Shown here piece after piece: positions 12,134 to 27,662 of a stretch of DNA of 64,000 bases; position 1 is the first letter of the stretch; every line of letters starts with the position of its first letter. Made by a program: the position numbers and the translations under genes. The DNA is from Amorphochlora amoebiformis (lineage: Eukaryota > Cercozoa > Chlorarachniophyceae). Under the pieces are notes generated by a model that made no database searches, had not been told where the DNA came from, and saw only the letters and a program-made list of their open reading frames with translations. The stretch covers positions 248,001 through 312,000 of the forward strand of contig BAAHQB010000147.1 in the NCBI GenBank assembly GCA_054601695.1, in the 5' to 3' direction.

Positions 12134-12365
12134 CGGCACTCCACTGCCTGCTTCGCAGTACGTGTCGTTTCGATAATTAACGCTCCGCGTCGTATCAGCT
12201 TTACCTTATTGTGATGATACAATCTCTGATAAATTGCCGACATAATATTAATAATTCGCAAGAAATATGTGTGCCGCCTAGATCTCTGACGCCGAAACAA
12301 TATGGTTTCGGGCGGGTAAGTGGGCGGGACAATAAGCTATCGCTGATTACTATATGCTACGCTTA

Positions 12366-12411
<46 letters not shown>

Positions 12412-12501
12412 TATATGTATATATATATATACATATGTATACACTATGTGTGTATATGTGTATAGTCCAGTATAGATATGTGCATGTGTATCTATTCATG
12501 A

Positions 12502-12557
<56 letters not shown>

Positions 12558-13573
12558 CTAGATACACTAGATACATCTAGATATGTACTATATGCACTCA
12601 TATTTACTCTATCCTTTTTATTATTTCTACGTAACCCTAACATTAACCCTAACCCTAACTCTAACCCGAAGAAACGCGAATCGTGGTGGTAATGTCGGAG
12701 TTGATCTCGTCAAGTAGATCAGATACTACGGCTGGCTCATCGAGTCAAGTGCAAGTCAGGGCGATAAGACCTAGAAATACTCCGAACTCTATTTGCTAGA
12801 TTTACAACTTCAGAATTCGAACTTTCTCAACTTCCATGTTCTCACGAGGTAAATTATATTTATAATTTTTCGATGGGTGTCTCTCAAATTTGATACTCAC
12901 TGTCTGGACTGTGTATGAGTTTATATCTAGTATATGCTAGATATATAGCTGTAGATACATGTGAACTAAGAATCTAGACCGCTGTCACAATGTAGCGATG
13001 ATTATCTCTAGGCAGCAGAGTCTAGACGGACGGTACGTTTAAGCATATTTATATACCTGAGTTACTTCTCCTTTAGTTCCCTTAGTTCCCTTCATTCTTT
13101 TCTCTCGGTTCCAGCTCAATTTCGATATCTCTGTTGTCTCTCTATTTCTTTCTGTCTACATACATGCACATTCCAGAATTTCAGCTTGACGCTCAATTTC
13201 GATATCTCTGTTCTCTCTCTCTATTTCCTCCTGTCTAAATGCACATTCCAGAATTTCAGCTTGGCACGTGACTGAATCCGTCCATTTCTAGATTTGGCTA
13301 TTTTCATTTGTACCATCTTTCTATACTTGTGAATATTAGTTAGTATTAGTATAGAACCTAGTAGATCCATTGTGATTGAAACAATATTACTTATGAATGA
13401 TTATTATTTCGATGGCCGGTCTACAGTACTCTAGTAATTGTCTCTAGTAATTGTCTAGATGCTGTTACCTAGTGTATTGCACTTACTACTAGATATATAC
13501 TACTACTAAGCTACTACATGTACATGCTAGACATGTATATATTTTGTGCTGTGAGGCAATATAAATGACTGGT
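11312..13573. other. Unique spacer at the palindrome centre
   Basis: Not matched in the left arm. Holds ACGTACGTA(A/T) palindromic repeats (11,400-11,520), TA blocks (12,025-12,130; 12,365-12,560), a short CCCTAA run at 12,632-12,668, and two copies of a TTCGATATCTCTGTT segment (about 13,115 and 13,197). No gene is supported. Confidence 0.6.
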
Positions 13574-13787
13574 AATAGCCAAAATAGCCAAGCGGGGAAT
13601 TGAACCAAGCATGACGAGGGTGTTTAATACATTGATTAATTTTCTACATTCCCATCATCCACACCAATTGTGGTCTTAGCTTTTTTTTTTTTGTGTGTGT
13701 GCCGGAGTATCCTAACTACACATGTGCATGCATGTCAACGCATAATTGTCCATGTATGGGCTAACATGGCATTATGCAAAATAACTA

Positions 13788-13822
<35 letters not shown>

Positions 13823-14120
13823 ATGAAAAAAAAAGCCCGCCCAGGACTTGCAAAAAAAAAGCATGCATGAGGTTGTCGAAGCATATCCGAAATCCTAAAG
13901 GAAAAAAAGCACAAAGTCAATGTTAACCTCGGAACAACTTTAGTCAAAGGTATATCATATTATCAGTTAAACCATATACGATTGATATATACGTATGTGA
14001 CTACGTGTAAATGCATAACATGCAGGTAAATATATAACGAATATATGTACATTCACACATACACACGTATAATATATACTCACATATATATATATAGTAT
14101 TATACACACACACACACACG

Positions 14121-14182
<62 letters not shown>

Positions 14183-14609
14183 ATGTACATGTGTGCGTGT
14201 GGGTACCTTTACATCGTGGTCTGACAGTCTGTGATTTTGACGACGATCAAGCCATAAAATGAATTCACTGGATCCCCGTAAAACGGGGGCAGTTACTGAG
14301 AGAATGAAAATGATGAAATTCACCGGATCTCCTGTAAACAGGTCGGTTACTCAAGGATTAACAAACATTCACCGAATCCCTGTCGAAACAGGTGCGGGTA
14401 CTCAAGGGAGGTATGAACTAGTAGAATCGAAGATGCAATATTTGGAGGCCAAGTGACGACGGCTTCGGATTCGCGAGTCTCCCAGCGCAAGTGCTTGTGC
14501 GTGCGTTTGTGGGTGTATGCATATGCTGCGTAATACAATCGTGCACGCGAATGTGGATTAGTGGATATGTGCTCCGACACACGTGTGAGGGTAACCACGG
14601 AAAACCCAT
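13574..14609 (-). repeat. Telomere-associated element, copy 3 (inverted)
   Basis: Reverse complement of 8,150-9,118 with small differences in TA and CA run lengths. Unlike copy 1 it is separated from the nearest telomere array by a 2.3-kb spacer. Confidence 0.85.
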
Positions 14610-15062
14610 TATGGGAAAAAACCGTGCATCACGGACAAAACCATTATGGCGAAAAACCGTGCATCTATTATTTATTGTTAACTACAAAGGGGAGGGGTAT
14701 GAATCCTAGACTAAAAAAATGCCTGGGCGGGCAAAGAAAAAAAAAACCTTACACTTCGCCGATGCCTGGAACATACACAGGAAGAGACAGCAAGAGAAAG
14801 AAAGAGAGAATCAGAAACAGAGGGAGGGAAAAAGAAAAGAGAGAGACAGGGAGAAAGAAAAGAGAGAGAGAGAGAATAAATAGCACAGGAGAGGGTAAGA
14901 AACGACGTAAGTCAAACACATTCAAATCGTAAATCTACTTTACACACACAAACATATATATTTATATATATTATATGTATATAATATATATATATATATA
15001 TATTATATGTATGTATATATATATATATATAATATACATATATATATGTGTATATATATGTA

Positions 15063-15149
<87 letters not shown>

Positions 15150-15539
15150 CGAACGTACAACGACGAATGGCGATCTCCCGTTGAAGGTATCTTGATTATA
15201 CCAACACCAACACACTCAATCACACATACATACACACACACCAACAAGCTATCTTGATTATACCAACACCAACACACTCAATCACACATACATACACACC
15301 AAGAAACAAGCTATCTTCATCATACCAACACCAACATACTCAATCACACACACACACACACACACCAACAACACCAACACACTCAATCACACATACATAC
15401 ACACACACCAACAAGGTAAACACACATACATCCATTCAAAAACATAACACATATATACATACATACATACACACATATATGCACACAAACATACAAACCC
15501 AGTCCCCATTAACCCCAGGCAGACTTACGGCCGCTAGCC
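14610..15539 (-). repeat. Subtelomeric spacer, inverted copy
   Basis: Inverted counterpart of the spacer between the left tandem array and element copy 1: GA-rich tract, (TA)n, then direct copies of a CCAACACCAACACACTCAATC segment. Copy number is higher than in the left arm (at least four against two). No gene is supported. Confidence 0.6.
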
Positions 15540-15769
15540 CACCCGGGACATGCACCCACACCATGCACATCAACATGCACATGCAGTCAAACAAACGCAC
15601 GCATGATGATTCAAATTTAGCATTAGGAACTTATCTTTTCAAACGCCTCTACCATTGCCCATTTCAATATGCAAACCCTTCGCACAACCCATAACACGAA
15701 TAATCCAACTATATATACATATATATCTATATATATATATATACTTTAAATATATATATATATATACTT

Positions 15770-15809
<40 letters not shown>

Positions 15810-16252
15810 CATATAATATGATTAATCATGGTAACATCCCCGACCCTCTTAGAAACCCAGGCGGGCTTACGGCCGCTAGCCTACCCGAGACATGCACCCA
15901 CAAGCATACACATGCGCATGCTCATTCCGTCAAACAAAGATATACATTATTATTAACGTTAAAGTTAGAAGCTTATGTTTTCAAACACCCGTACAATCGA
16001 TCCAACAGGAACACACAAACCTGCAATATGCCTAGGAAAATATATTCATATGTATATATATATATATATATATATAGATATAATATATATGTTTATATAT
16101 ATATATATATATATATATATGCATATATATGTATGAATGCAACATGCACATATTCATACATAAGAGATTTACAGACAGGAACACACGCACAAACCATAAC
16201 ACGAACAACTCAACTATATACATATATATATATACATATATACATATATACA

Positions 16253-16302
<50 letters not shown>

Positions 16303-16558
16303 TATATACATACATGCATGCATATAATATGATTAAACATGGCAACATCCCCGACCCTCTTAGAAACCCAGGTGGGCTTACGGCCGCTAGCCTACCCGGG
16401 ACATGCACCCACAAGCATACACATGCGCATGCTCATTCCGTCAAACTTACATATGCATTATTATTAACGTTAAAGTTAGGAGCTTATCTTTTCAAACACC
16501 CGTACAATCGATCCAACACGAAGACACAAACCTACAATATGCCTAGGGAAATATATCG

Positions 16559-16644
<86 letters not shown>

Positions 16645-16686
16645 GCATGTACGAATGCAACATGCATATACTCATACATAACATAC

Positions 16687-16733
<47 letters not shown>

Positions 16734-17435
16734 TATATACATACACATATAAACATACATATACAACACATACACATACATATACACACATATATTCATA
16801 TTCTAGAGGAATTTAAAGGCGAACACATGTGCAATCCCACGTATTCAAGTCTTAAGAAGGTTGAGTTGATTTCGTCTGGGAGATTGACCGGAAAATCGTT
16901 TGCGGGAACGAGAAGGAAGGAGCATGCAGCAATAACGGGTTGCTGTAGAGGACTCCAACACATCTCGCCGCAAAAACCCGACGGGTCAGGGAAATGAGAC
17001 TCGGAAGCGAGGTTGCGACCAAAATCGCACAGCAACTCGCAACTCGAACCACAAACCGATTCCACATCGCCGATTTCTCCCACACAAAGACACACACAGA
17101 AGGAGACACAGAGAGATTTACAGAAAGGAGAGATTTACAGACAGGAAGACACGCACAAACCATAACACGAAGAACTCCAACTATATACATATATATGCAT
17201 ATAATATGATTAAACATGGCAACATCCCCGTCCCTCTTAGAAACCCAGGCGGGCTTACGGCCGCTAGCCTACCCGGGACATGCACCCACAAGCATACACA
17301 TGCGCATGCACATTCCGTCAAACATAGATATGCATTATTATTGACGTTAAAGTTAGGAGCTTATCTTTTCAAACACCCGTACAATCGATCCAACACGAAG
17401 ACACAAACCTACAATATGCCTAGGGAAATATATCG

Positions 17436-17498
<63 letters not shown>

Positions 17499-18240
17499 TA
17501 TGCATGTATGAATGCAACATGCATATATTAATACATAACATACATATTATATATACATACACATATACGCATACATATACAACACATACACATACATATA
17601 CACACATATATTCATATTCTAGAGGAATTTAAAGGCGAACACATGTGCAATCCCACGCATTCAAGTCTTAAGAAGGTTGAGTTGTTTTCGTCTGGGAGAT
17701 TGACCGGAAAATCGTTTGCGGGAACGAGAAGGAAGGAGCATGCAGCAATAACAGGTTGCTGTAGAGGACTCCAACACATCTCGCCGCAAAAACCCGACGG
17801 GTCAGGAAAATGAGACTCGGAAGCGAGGTTGCGACCAAAATCGCACAGCAACTCGCAACTCGAACCACAAACCGATTCCACATCGCCGATTTCTCCCACA
17901 CAAAGACACACACAGAAGGAGACACAGAGAGATTTACAGAAAGGAGAGATTTACAGACAGGAACACACGCACAAGCCATAACACAAAGAACTCAACTATA
18001 TCTATATATATATATATATACATTTTATATATATTTACACTATATACATACATATATGCATATAATATGATTAAACATGGCAACATCCCCGACCCTCTTA
18101 GAAACCCAGGCGGGCTTACGGCCGCTAGCCTACCCGGGACATGCACCCACAAGCATACACATGCGCATGCACATTCCGTCAAACATAGATATGCATTATT
18201 ATTCACGTTAAAGTTAGGAGCTTATCTTTTCAAAGCTGCA
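15540..18240 (-). repeat. Telomere-side tandem repeat array, right arm
   Basis: Inverted counterpart of 4,018-7,340. Conserved anchors (GTTAGGAGCTTATC) lie near 18,210, 17,351 and 16,475, with diverged units near 15,965 and 15,632. It has two full units with the 99-codon open stretch where the left array has three, so unit number has changed since the arms separated. Confidence 0.8.
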
Positions 18241-18360
18241 GAACAAGATGCAGATGCAGATGCAGATGCAGATGCAGATGCAGATGCAGATGCAGGTGCA
18301 GATGATGCAGTGTACGAGGTAACCACTCCCACTCTAGTAACATGTTACCTGACATTGGAC
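18230..18360 (+). repeat. GCAGAT hexamer tract
   Basis: GCAGAT repeated about nine times, encoding (AD)n on the plus strand and then AVYE before GTAACC. The left-arm counterpart has mixed GCAGAT and GCAAAT units. It may be a short exon, or a splice-acceptor tract read from the other strand. Confidence 0.45.
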
Positions 18361-18492
18361 CAAAATTAAACACACTCAATATCTTGTATAAATTAGAGAA
18401 TATTATATATATATATATATATTTATATATGTATATTTATACACATATACATATACACATACATATACACACACATATACACACACACACAT

Positions 18493-18548
<56 letters not shown>

Positions 18549-18582
18549 GGGTATATATTTGTCAATATATATTAAATATGTT

Positions 18583-18650
<68 letters not shown>

Positions 18651-18687
18651 TAATATATTTATTATAATAAAATATAAATACATGCAT

Positions 18688-18729
<42 letters not shown>

Positions 18730-18764
18730 ATATACATAAATGTACATATGTATATATATACATA

Positions 18765-18802
<38 letters not shown>

Positions 18803-18854
18803 TAAATGTACATATATAAAAATATATATATATATTATATATACATTTTATATG

Positions 18855-18898
<44 letters not shown>
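18361..18898. repeat. AT/CA microsatellite block
   Basis: Almost entirely (TA)n with a (CA)n patch at 18,440-18,515. No gene is visible. Confidence 0.8.
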
Positions 18899-18902
<4 letters not shown>

Positions 18903-19143
18903 CAGCGTAGCAGCGGTAGTTGTCCGATTGACTGTTGTCCGTTTGGACTATGACGAATTTTTATTGATAACTTTTGCGCGGTAGTCGGATACTTCTTTTC
19001 TTCCTTTCTTCCTCCGGAACCGTATGGGTTCCGAGAATTTCCTGGGTTCCGACTATTGTGCTACTATTTATATACTCTAAGGAACTGACGGTAGTCTAGC
19101 CAGTAGCCTCGTAGTTAACTAGCTATAGGTTCAGGTTTACGTT

Positions 19144-19148
<5 letters not shown>
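18899..19148. mobile_element. MITE-like element in the right arm only
   Basis: About 250 bases of complex sequence between (TA)n tracts, starting TTGTCAGCGTAG and ending TACGTTAACAA, which are imperfect inverted ends. The corresponding left-arm position (after the GA tract ending at 3,648) runs straight into (TA)n, so the element is missing there. It has no coding capacity. Its ends match other short elements in this window. Confidence 0.6.
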
Positions 19149-19175
<27 letters not shown>

Positions 19176-19211
19176 CGCTCTCTCTCTCTCGCTCTCTTTG
19201 TTTCGCTCTCG

Positions 19212-19252
<41 letters not shown>

Positions 19253-19462
19253 GCTCTGCCTCTCGCTATGCCTCTCGCTGTCTCTTCGCTCTCTCTCTCT
19301 AGCTCTCTCATATATGCATATATATATATATATATATATATAATATGTACACACACACATGTGATTATATAGATATATTTTACAATATACGTGTAATTTG
19401 GTATACGTAAGACATATGTATTAAATTGTAGATGTTACGAGTTGTACCTTCCAGAGACATAC

Positions 19463-20794
19463 GCGGTAAGGTTTGGATTTTGACTTGGCTCGCTTTGGCT
19501 TTGGCTTTGGCTTTGGCTTTGGGTTTGGGTTTGCGTTGTGTTTGTTCTAGAAAGGCAAAGGAACTTAGTAAAGAATATCAAGCATTAAAATGAGGTTTAT
19601 GTGTCATTGGACTCAAAGGATGGTATCATTGTAAGGTTACTGTACGAGGGCTAGCACTAGCTAATGGGCCACGTGTACACGAGCTTTGAGTTTGTATTTA
19701 TGTGTGTGTGTGAATATGTGTATTTGTGTGTTTGTGTTTGTGTGTGTATATTGGTGTGTGTGTAGTATTCAAACCTTGTGTTTGTTATTTTCGTCGTTGT
19801 TTGTACAGGTTCGTAGGTTGTTGTTGTTGGTAGGTTGTTTTGATTTGTGAGGGTGACGACGTTTGGCAAGCTTGGGCTTCTTGTGAGGTTTGTCAAGCTT
19901 GTGACTGTTAAGCTTTTGTGGCTTATGAGGCTTATCAATCCTTCTTGACTTATGCGTTTTGTCAAGCTTGTTCGGTTTCTGGGGCTTCTCGTCAGCCTTA
20001 TGCTTGCCGTGCTTGTGTCGGTTGTGAAGCTTGTCAAGCTTGTGTTGCTTTCGAGACTCTTCAAGCTTGTGTTTGTTATCAAGCTTGTCGAGCTTGTGTT
20101 TCTTTCGAGACTCTTCAACCTCGTGTTTGTTATCAAGCTTGTCAAGCTTGTGTTGCTTTCGAGAGTCGTGAAGATTGTGTTGCTTCTCAACGTTGGCAAG
20201 CTTGTTTTGGTTCTCAGAGTCGCCAAGGTTGTGTTTGTCATCAAGCATGTGATGCTTATCAAGTTTGTGAGAGTTGAGTGGTGGATGAGAGCTGCCCTTG
20301 AGATAGGGGCCGAGACGAGCCAGTGGTTTGGATTTTGGATCCCGGTGAGGGGATTGGCGTTCATGCGGTTGTGGTTGTTGATCGTCCTTTTGTTGGAGTT
20401 GCTGGGTGTGTGGTTGCTCTTGACCCGGCTCTTTAGCTTGTTGTTGCTTAGTTTGTTTTTGGCCTGTGCTTTGCCGTTGGACGTGTTGTCGGGTTTGCTT
20501 TTCGGTTTGTTGTCGCCTTTGTTGCCGGGCTTGATGTTCGGTTGCTTCTCGGGTTTGTTGTCGACCTTGTTGTTGGTGTTGTTGTTGGGGCTTTTGTTGA
20601 GGTTGAGTGTGTTGCGATGGTTGCGTTTGCAATGTCGTCTGAGAGTGTTTTGGTTTTGCATGACACCACAACTCCAAAAGGGAGCGATTCTTAGCCTCCC
20701 ATTCCTAATAGTTAATAGTAATACAATTATCGCCATCAACAACTTGACTTGCAATAAACGCATGCAAATGTACATATCTATACACAATATGTGT

Positions 20795-20851
<57 letters not shown>

Positions 20852-20919
20852 TATGCACGTACCTATACACAAATGTGTATACACACATCTATATATACAT
20901 ATATGTATGTATATGTATA

Positions 20920-20950
<31 letters not shown>

Positions 20951-21093
20951 GATATATAAATATATCTAATGCGAGAGAAAAAAAGAATAAATAGATATCA
21001 CAATTATTTCACGAATCTACATTCATGCATTTATACATATATGTGCACACCTATATACATGTTTACATATACATATATACACACATACGCATA

Positions 21094-21138
<45 letters not shown>

Positions 21139-21962
21139 TATATATATATTATATGCATATGATTTATCTTGGTTGGTGTATGTGGAGGGTTGTTTGTTTG
21201 TGTTGTTTGTTTGTGTTGTTTGTTTGTTATCAAGTGGTTAATACTGTCTATCGACTGGTTTGTTTTGTGTGGTATGTGAGCATCACAGCTACATTTTTGT
21301 TGGTTGTGTTTTAAGCATTTGTACCTTGGAGTCGTTTGGTTTGTTCGGTGATGCTGCATGGCGACGCTTGCTTGCTTGTCCGGATAGTGAAATAGATGTC
21401 ATACCCTAAATCATACATAATTTACAACATTAAATAATATCATAACATAATATATATATATATATATGTTTATATATATATATACACATATACATATATA
21501 TATATATACATAAATATATACATGTATAATAAGTACATATATGCATGTACCTATGTATGTATCTACATTTATCATATATTTTGAAACAAAATGCGAATAA
21601 CATGAGGGGACGCAGTTCGGTATATATTGATAGCGTGTTCCAGTATACTATAGATAGCTCGAGATCGCTGGAGATTCCGGAGATTCTTGGAGATCGTCTG
21701 ATCCGGTAACCCGTTACTACCCGGTAGTATCTGGTAGAAGCGGGACATTCAAGTGTTAGACGACAGGGCATGAGTTCACACGCCAATTTAAGCATCCGGA
21801 ACTTTCCAGAAGATTCGAGTTTGTTCGACAAGTTAGAACGTTCCTAGAAACTGCTTAAATCGTTTTGTGGGTGAGAAAGTCCCCTTATCATTCGATATAA
21901 TTCAAGACTACCACAATCGAACTGTGGACTAACAAACTACCATACCGTTACGCTAACGATAT

Positions 21963-22020
<58 letters not shown>

Positions 22021-22233
22021 GATATATATTGCGATATATACATATACATATACATAACATTTTCATATGTATATATATATGTATGTATTATGTGTACATA
22101 CATTTTCATATACATACATATATATGAATACAATATACATACATATGTATACATATACATATACATTTAGACGTAAAAGTATATATATATATATTAAATA
22201 AATATTATATATATATATATATATATTATAAAT

Positions 22234-22266
<33 letters not shown>

Positions 22267-22353
22267 TATATATATATATAAATATTTATATATATGTATA
22301 TATATATACATATATTTATGTAAGTATATATCTATATATATATTCATATATAT

Positions 22354-22395
<42 letters not shown>

Positions 22396-22444
22396 ACATG
22401 TGCATTTACGTGTATATGTTTATAAATATATATGCATATATATC

Positions 22445-22530
<86 letters not shown>

Positions 22531-22680
22531 TATATGTATATATATGTATATATATATGCATTATGCTTGCACAAATATATAGACAAATTCTCATACAATG
22601 TATATTTATATATAGGTATTAATGTATATATATATGTGTATTATATAAATTTGAAAATATATATGTGTACATAATATATG

Positions 22681-22759
<79 letters not shown>

Positions 22760-22962
22760 CAATATATAAATATATATATATATATATTGTATAAGACATA
22801 TACGTGTGTGTGTATATGCATATATATATACACACATACATACATATATATTATACATATATATGTATATATATATATATATATATAAATGTATATGTAT
22901 ATATATATATGTATGTATATGGATATATGTGATATATATGTATTTAATATATGTGTATATAT

Positions 22963-23006
<44 letters not shown>

Positions 23007-23030
23007 GAGTATATGTAATAAAAGGTACAT

Positions 23031-23063
<33 letters not shown>

Positions 23064-23756
23064 ATATATAAATAATCTGTGAAAAGAATAAATGGGTTCC
23101 CATTTGTGTTTTGTGTTGACCAGGTTTGGGGAGCACAACTGATGTTCGGTTGGAGGCGTTCGGAAACCCTTTGGCGAGCACGAGGGCAAACAGTCTGGCG
23201 AGCACAAAGGCAAATTGTCTGGCGAGGGCGCCCACAGCGGCCTTGGGTTTTTAGACGTGGTCATTTTCGGGGTGTCATCCATCCAGGTTCCATTTGGGAT
23301 ACTTATGGGGCTTATTCCGCCGTTTTGGTGGATGTTGGTCTGCATGGGTTCGTACGTCTGGTGGTGGATTTCGATCATCGCTAACCGTATCCGAGGGGCA
23401 ATCTTGGCCTGGTTGTGTAATTCATAGCATAACATCAACGTCACGTCATGTCACTCTTGTCGTGCAACGATGACAACGATGCCAACGATGTGGGATTGCA
23501 ATGGTTTTTAGTTTAGCTGCTTACATTACAACTGGGCCTTAAATCACGAACATCCTTCTCAAAATCAACAACTCCATCCTACATTAATAATATATACATA
23601 TGTATATATATATATATATATATACATGTACATATATATGTATATTTTTACAATACATACATATATCTATATATATATGTATACATATGCATATGTATAC
23701 ATATAGTATATGTGATATTTGTAAACATTAGAACAAATACATGTGTTTATAATATA

Positions 23757-23797
<41 letters not shown>

Positions 23798-23953
23798 AAC
23801 ATATATTATTTGACATTAGATATACATCTGAACATGTTCCTACATCAATACACACACACACATATACATATATAATATTATATATACATAATATATATAT
23901 ATATATATATGTATATTTTTACAATACATACATATATCTATATATATATATAC

Positions 23954-23986
<33 letters not shown>

Positions 23987-24549
23987 CATCTGAACATATT
24001 CGTACTTCAACACACACACACACACATACACATACATACATATATATATATACATACATACACATATAAATCAATATACCGACATATACACATACACATA
24101 CACATATATACATACATATGTGTGTGTGTGTGTGCATACATACACTTCCATATTGTTTGCATGTTAAGTTAATGTTGTACGTGATTGTTTGATTGTCGCA
24201 TATATACAATGGGTTTATATGTTTGTATGTTTCGTTAATGTTTGTTGTACGTGATTGTGAGATTGATGATGTTCATTTTGGTGCTTGTCGTCCTGAATTG
24301 GGATTACTTCAACAAAAACTCACACACCCGAATACATCCATGCATATATAAACATCTATATGTAATATTTCAACAAAAACTCATCCGAATACATCCATGC
24401 ATACATAAACATCTATATAACTACAATTACAAATACCCTATAGATACATATACATATACATAACGCATACACACATACTTATACATCTATATATATATGT
24501 ATTATATATATTCTACTTATATATATTTATATATATATGTATGTATACA

Positions 24550-24590
<41 letters not shown>

Positions 24591-24759
24591 GTTTTATTTG
24601 TTATCTGATATAAATGTTTGTTGTACCTCATACTCCGGGTCATCAGAGGCCTGCGATAACGAATCCTCTAAATACTCCAATAACTGCACATATTCATTTA
24701 TATATATATGTATATATATATATATAGTATATAAACAATATACATATATACATATATAA

Positions 24760-24805
<46 letters not shown>

Positions 24806-24823
24806 CGTACACACACACGCACG

Positions 24824-24863
<40 letters not shown>

Positions 24864-24991
24864 AATAAATATATATATATATATATGTATATAGGTACAT
24901 ATATATATACATACATATATATATATGTATATATAGGTATATACATATATATATGTATATGAAAACATCATACACATCTCCAAACGTACAT

Positions 24992-25041
<50 letters not shown>

Positions 25042-25133
25042 ACACAGGCATTTTGCACAATAACATACACATGTATTGATCTACCGGATTAGTCGGATAT
25101 ATCCCATTCAAACGAACAGCCTAAATTACATAC

Positions 25134-25167
<34 letters not shown>

Positions 25168-25218
25168 ATATATATATATTCTACTTATATGCATATATAT
25201 ACGTATACATATTCTACT

Positions 25219-25250
<32 letters not shown>

Positions 25251-25258
25251 TATATAAT

Positions 25259-25304
<46 letters not shown>

Positions 25305-25446
25305 GTAGAGTTTTATTTGTTATCTGATATAAATGTTTGTTGTACCTCATACTCCGGGTCATCAGAGACCTGCGATAACGAATCCTCTAAATACTCCAAT
25401 AACTGCACATATTCATTTGTAAGTATATATATGTATATATATATAG

Positions 25447-25493
<47 letters not shown>

Positions 25494-25731
25494 TCATATA
25501 TACATGTATATGTACACATATATATATGTGTGTATATATATGTATATGGAAACATGCATCTAAAAATATTGTATACATCTCCAAATATATATATATATAT
25601 ATAAATACATATGCATTTTGCATAAACATACATATGTATTGATCTACCGGATTAGTCGGATCCATATTCAAACGAACAGCCTAAATTATATATATATATA
25701 TATATCTACATATACATATATATATATATAT

Positions 25732-25769
<38 letters not shown>

Positions 25770-26064
25770 GTGTGCATGTATGCATGTATTGTGTGTGTGT
25801 GTTGTTCGTTTGTGATTGTTGGTTTGTTAGCAATGTGTATCTGTGAGTTGTTGCGTACGTGATGGTTGCTTTGTTGCTCTGCACTCGACTCACAATCGTC
25901 AACATACGCCAACAACTGGATAATCACATATAGATATATTATATATTGTTTTATGTAGATATATACATAATGTATAAATAAACGAAAATACATATATATA
26001 TATATATATATATCAACTTATATATATATATATATAGATATATGTATATATATAATATATGTAC

Positions 26065-26101
<37 letters not shown>

Positions 26102-26192
26102 CATACACATAATACGTAAATATGCATACATGTACATATATAAATATATATATATATATATATATGCATGTATATTTGTAATATGCATTTGT

Positions 26193-26248
<56 letters not shown>

Positions 26249-26337
26249 ATATATATGTATATATATATGTATATATATATATATATGCATGTACAAATAC
26301 ATATGTGTATGTATGTATATATATATATATTTATGCA

Positions 26338-26368
<31 letters not shown>

Positions 26369-26384
26369 GCATGTACGTAAAACC

Positions 26385-26415
<31 letters not shown>

Positions 26416-26541
26416 ATATATCTAGATTTACACATATATATTCATATATATATATATATACATTTAGATATATATCTATATATATATATATACGTTTGTA
26501 TACATATATATATATATATATATCTACAATTAGATAAGTAG

Positions 26542-26590
<49 letters not shown>

Positions 26591-26716
26591 TGTACATGTA
26601 ATATATGTATATTGATGTTGGTAGATATGTTTGTGTTTGTGTACCGGATTGGTTTGAGACGAGATATTACAACTTCGCCTGGGACTGCTCTAAGAATTTG
26701 TATAATACATACATAC

Positions 26717-26749
<33 letters not shown>

Positions 26750-26953
26750 CATATAATATATATAGATATATATATATATATATATAATATATAACCCTAA
26801 CAGTTTTACGCTCTTTATGCTCGCCGAACTGGCATCATATATTATATTGGATATCAGATATTAGAAATTCTACATATATATACATACATATAAATGTATG
26901 TAAAATATGAATTATATATTTAGGTGTATATATATATGTAATATATAATTATA

Positions 26954-26989
<36 letters not shown>

Positions 26990-27004
26990 CATGCTCGTCG
27001 AACT

Positions 27005-27043
<39 letters not shown>

Positions 27044-27098
27044 TATATATATATATATAATATATAATATATATATATAATATACAAATATATATAGT

Positions 27099-27160
<62 letters not shown>

Positions 27161-27184
27161 TTATATACATGTATATACATTTAT

Positions 27185-27215
<31 letters not shown>

Positions 27216-27592
27216 CATTACAATAATAATATTTTAGGTAGGTATCTTTATATGTCTGCACGTATATACACGTATGTATTTATATGTCTGTATATATACA
27301 TATACATATACACATAAATATACACACACATAAATATACATACACATACATACATCTATATAGTAGATATATGTTATATAGTATGTTATATATGATGATA
27401 CCGTTGGAGTGTCGACTTGCAGTTGGGGTGGGAAGAGGTCGACGAATTCGTTTCCGTAAACACCAAACCCTGGCGATGCGCACACGCCAATCATAGACCA
27501 CTGCATATGGAATAAAGCAAAAGCATAAATATATATATATATATATATTTATACATACACATACATATATACATACATATATATATATATTG

Positions 27593-27662
<70 letters not shown>

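Noticed and set aside
23215-23427. Plus-strand frame with a hydrophobic, Trp-rich end ([18 protein letters not shown])
   Set aside because: The minus strand over the same bases is a 96-codon phase-0 exon with proper splice sites, in line with the palindrome gene; the plus frame is taken as its shadow.
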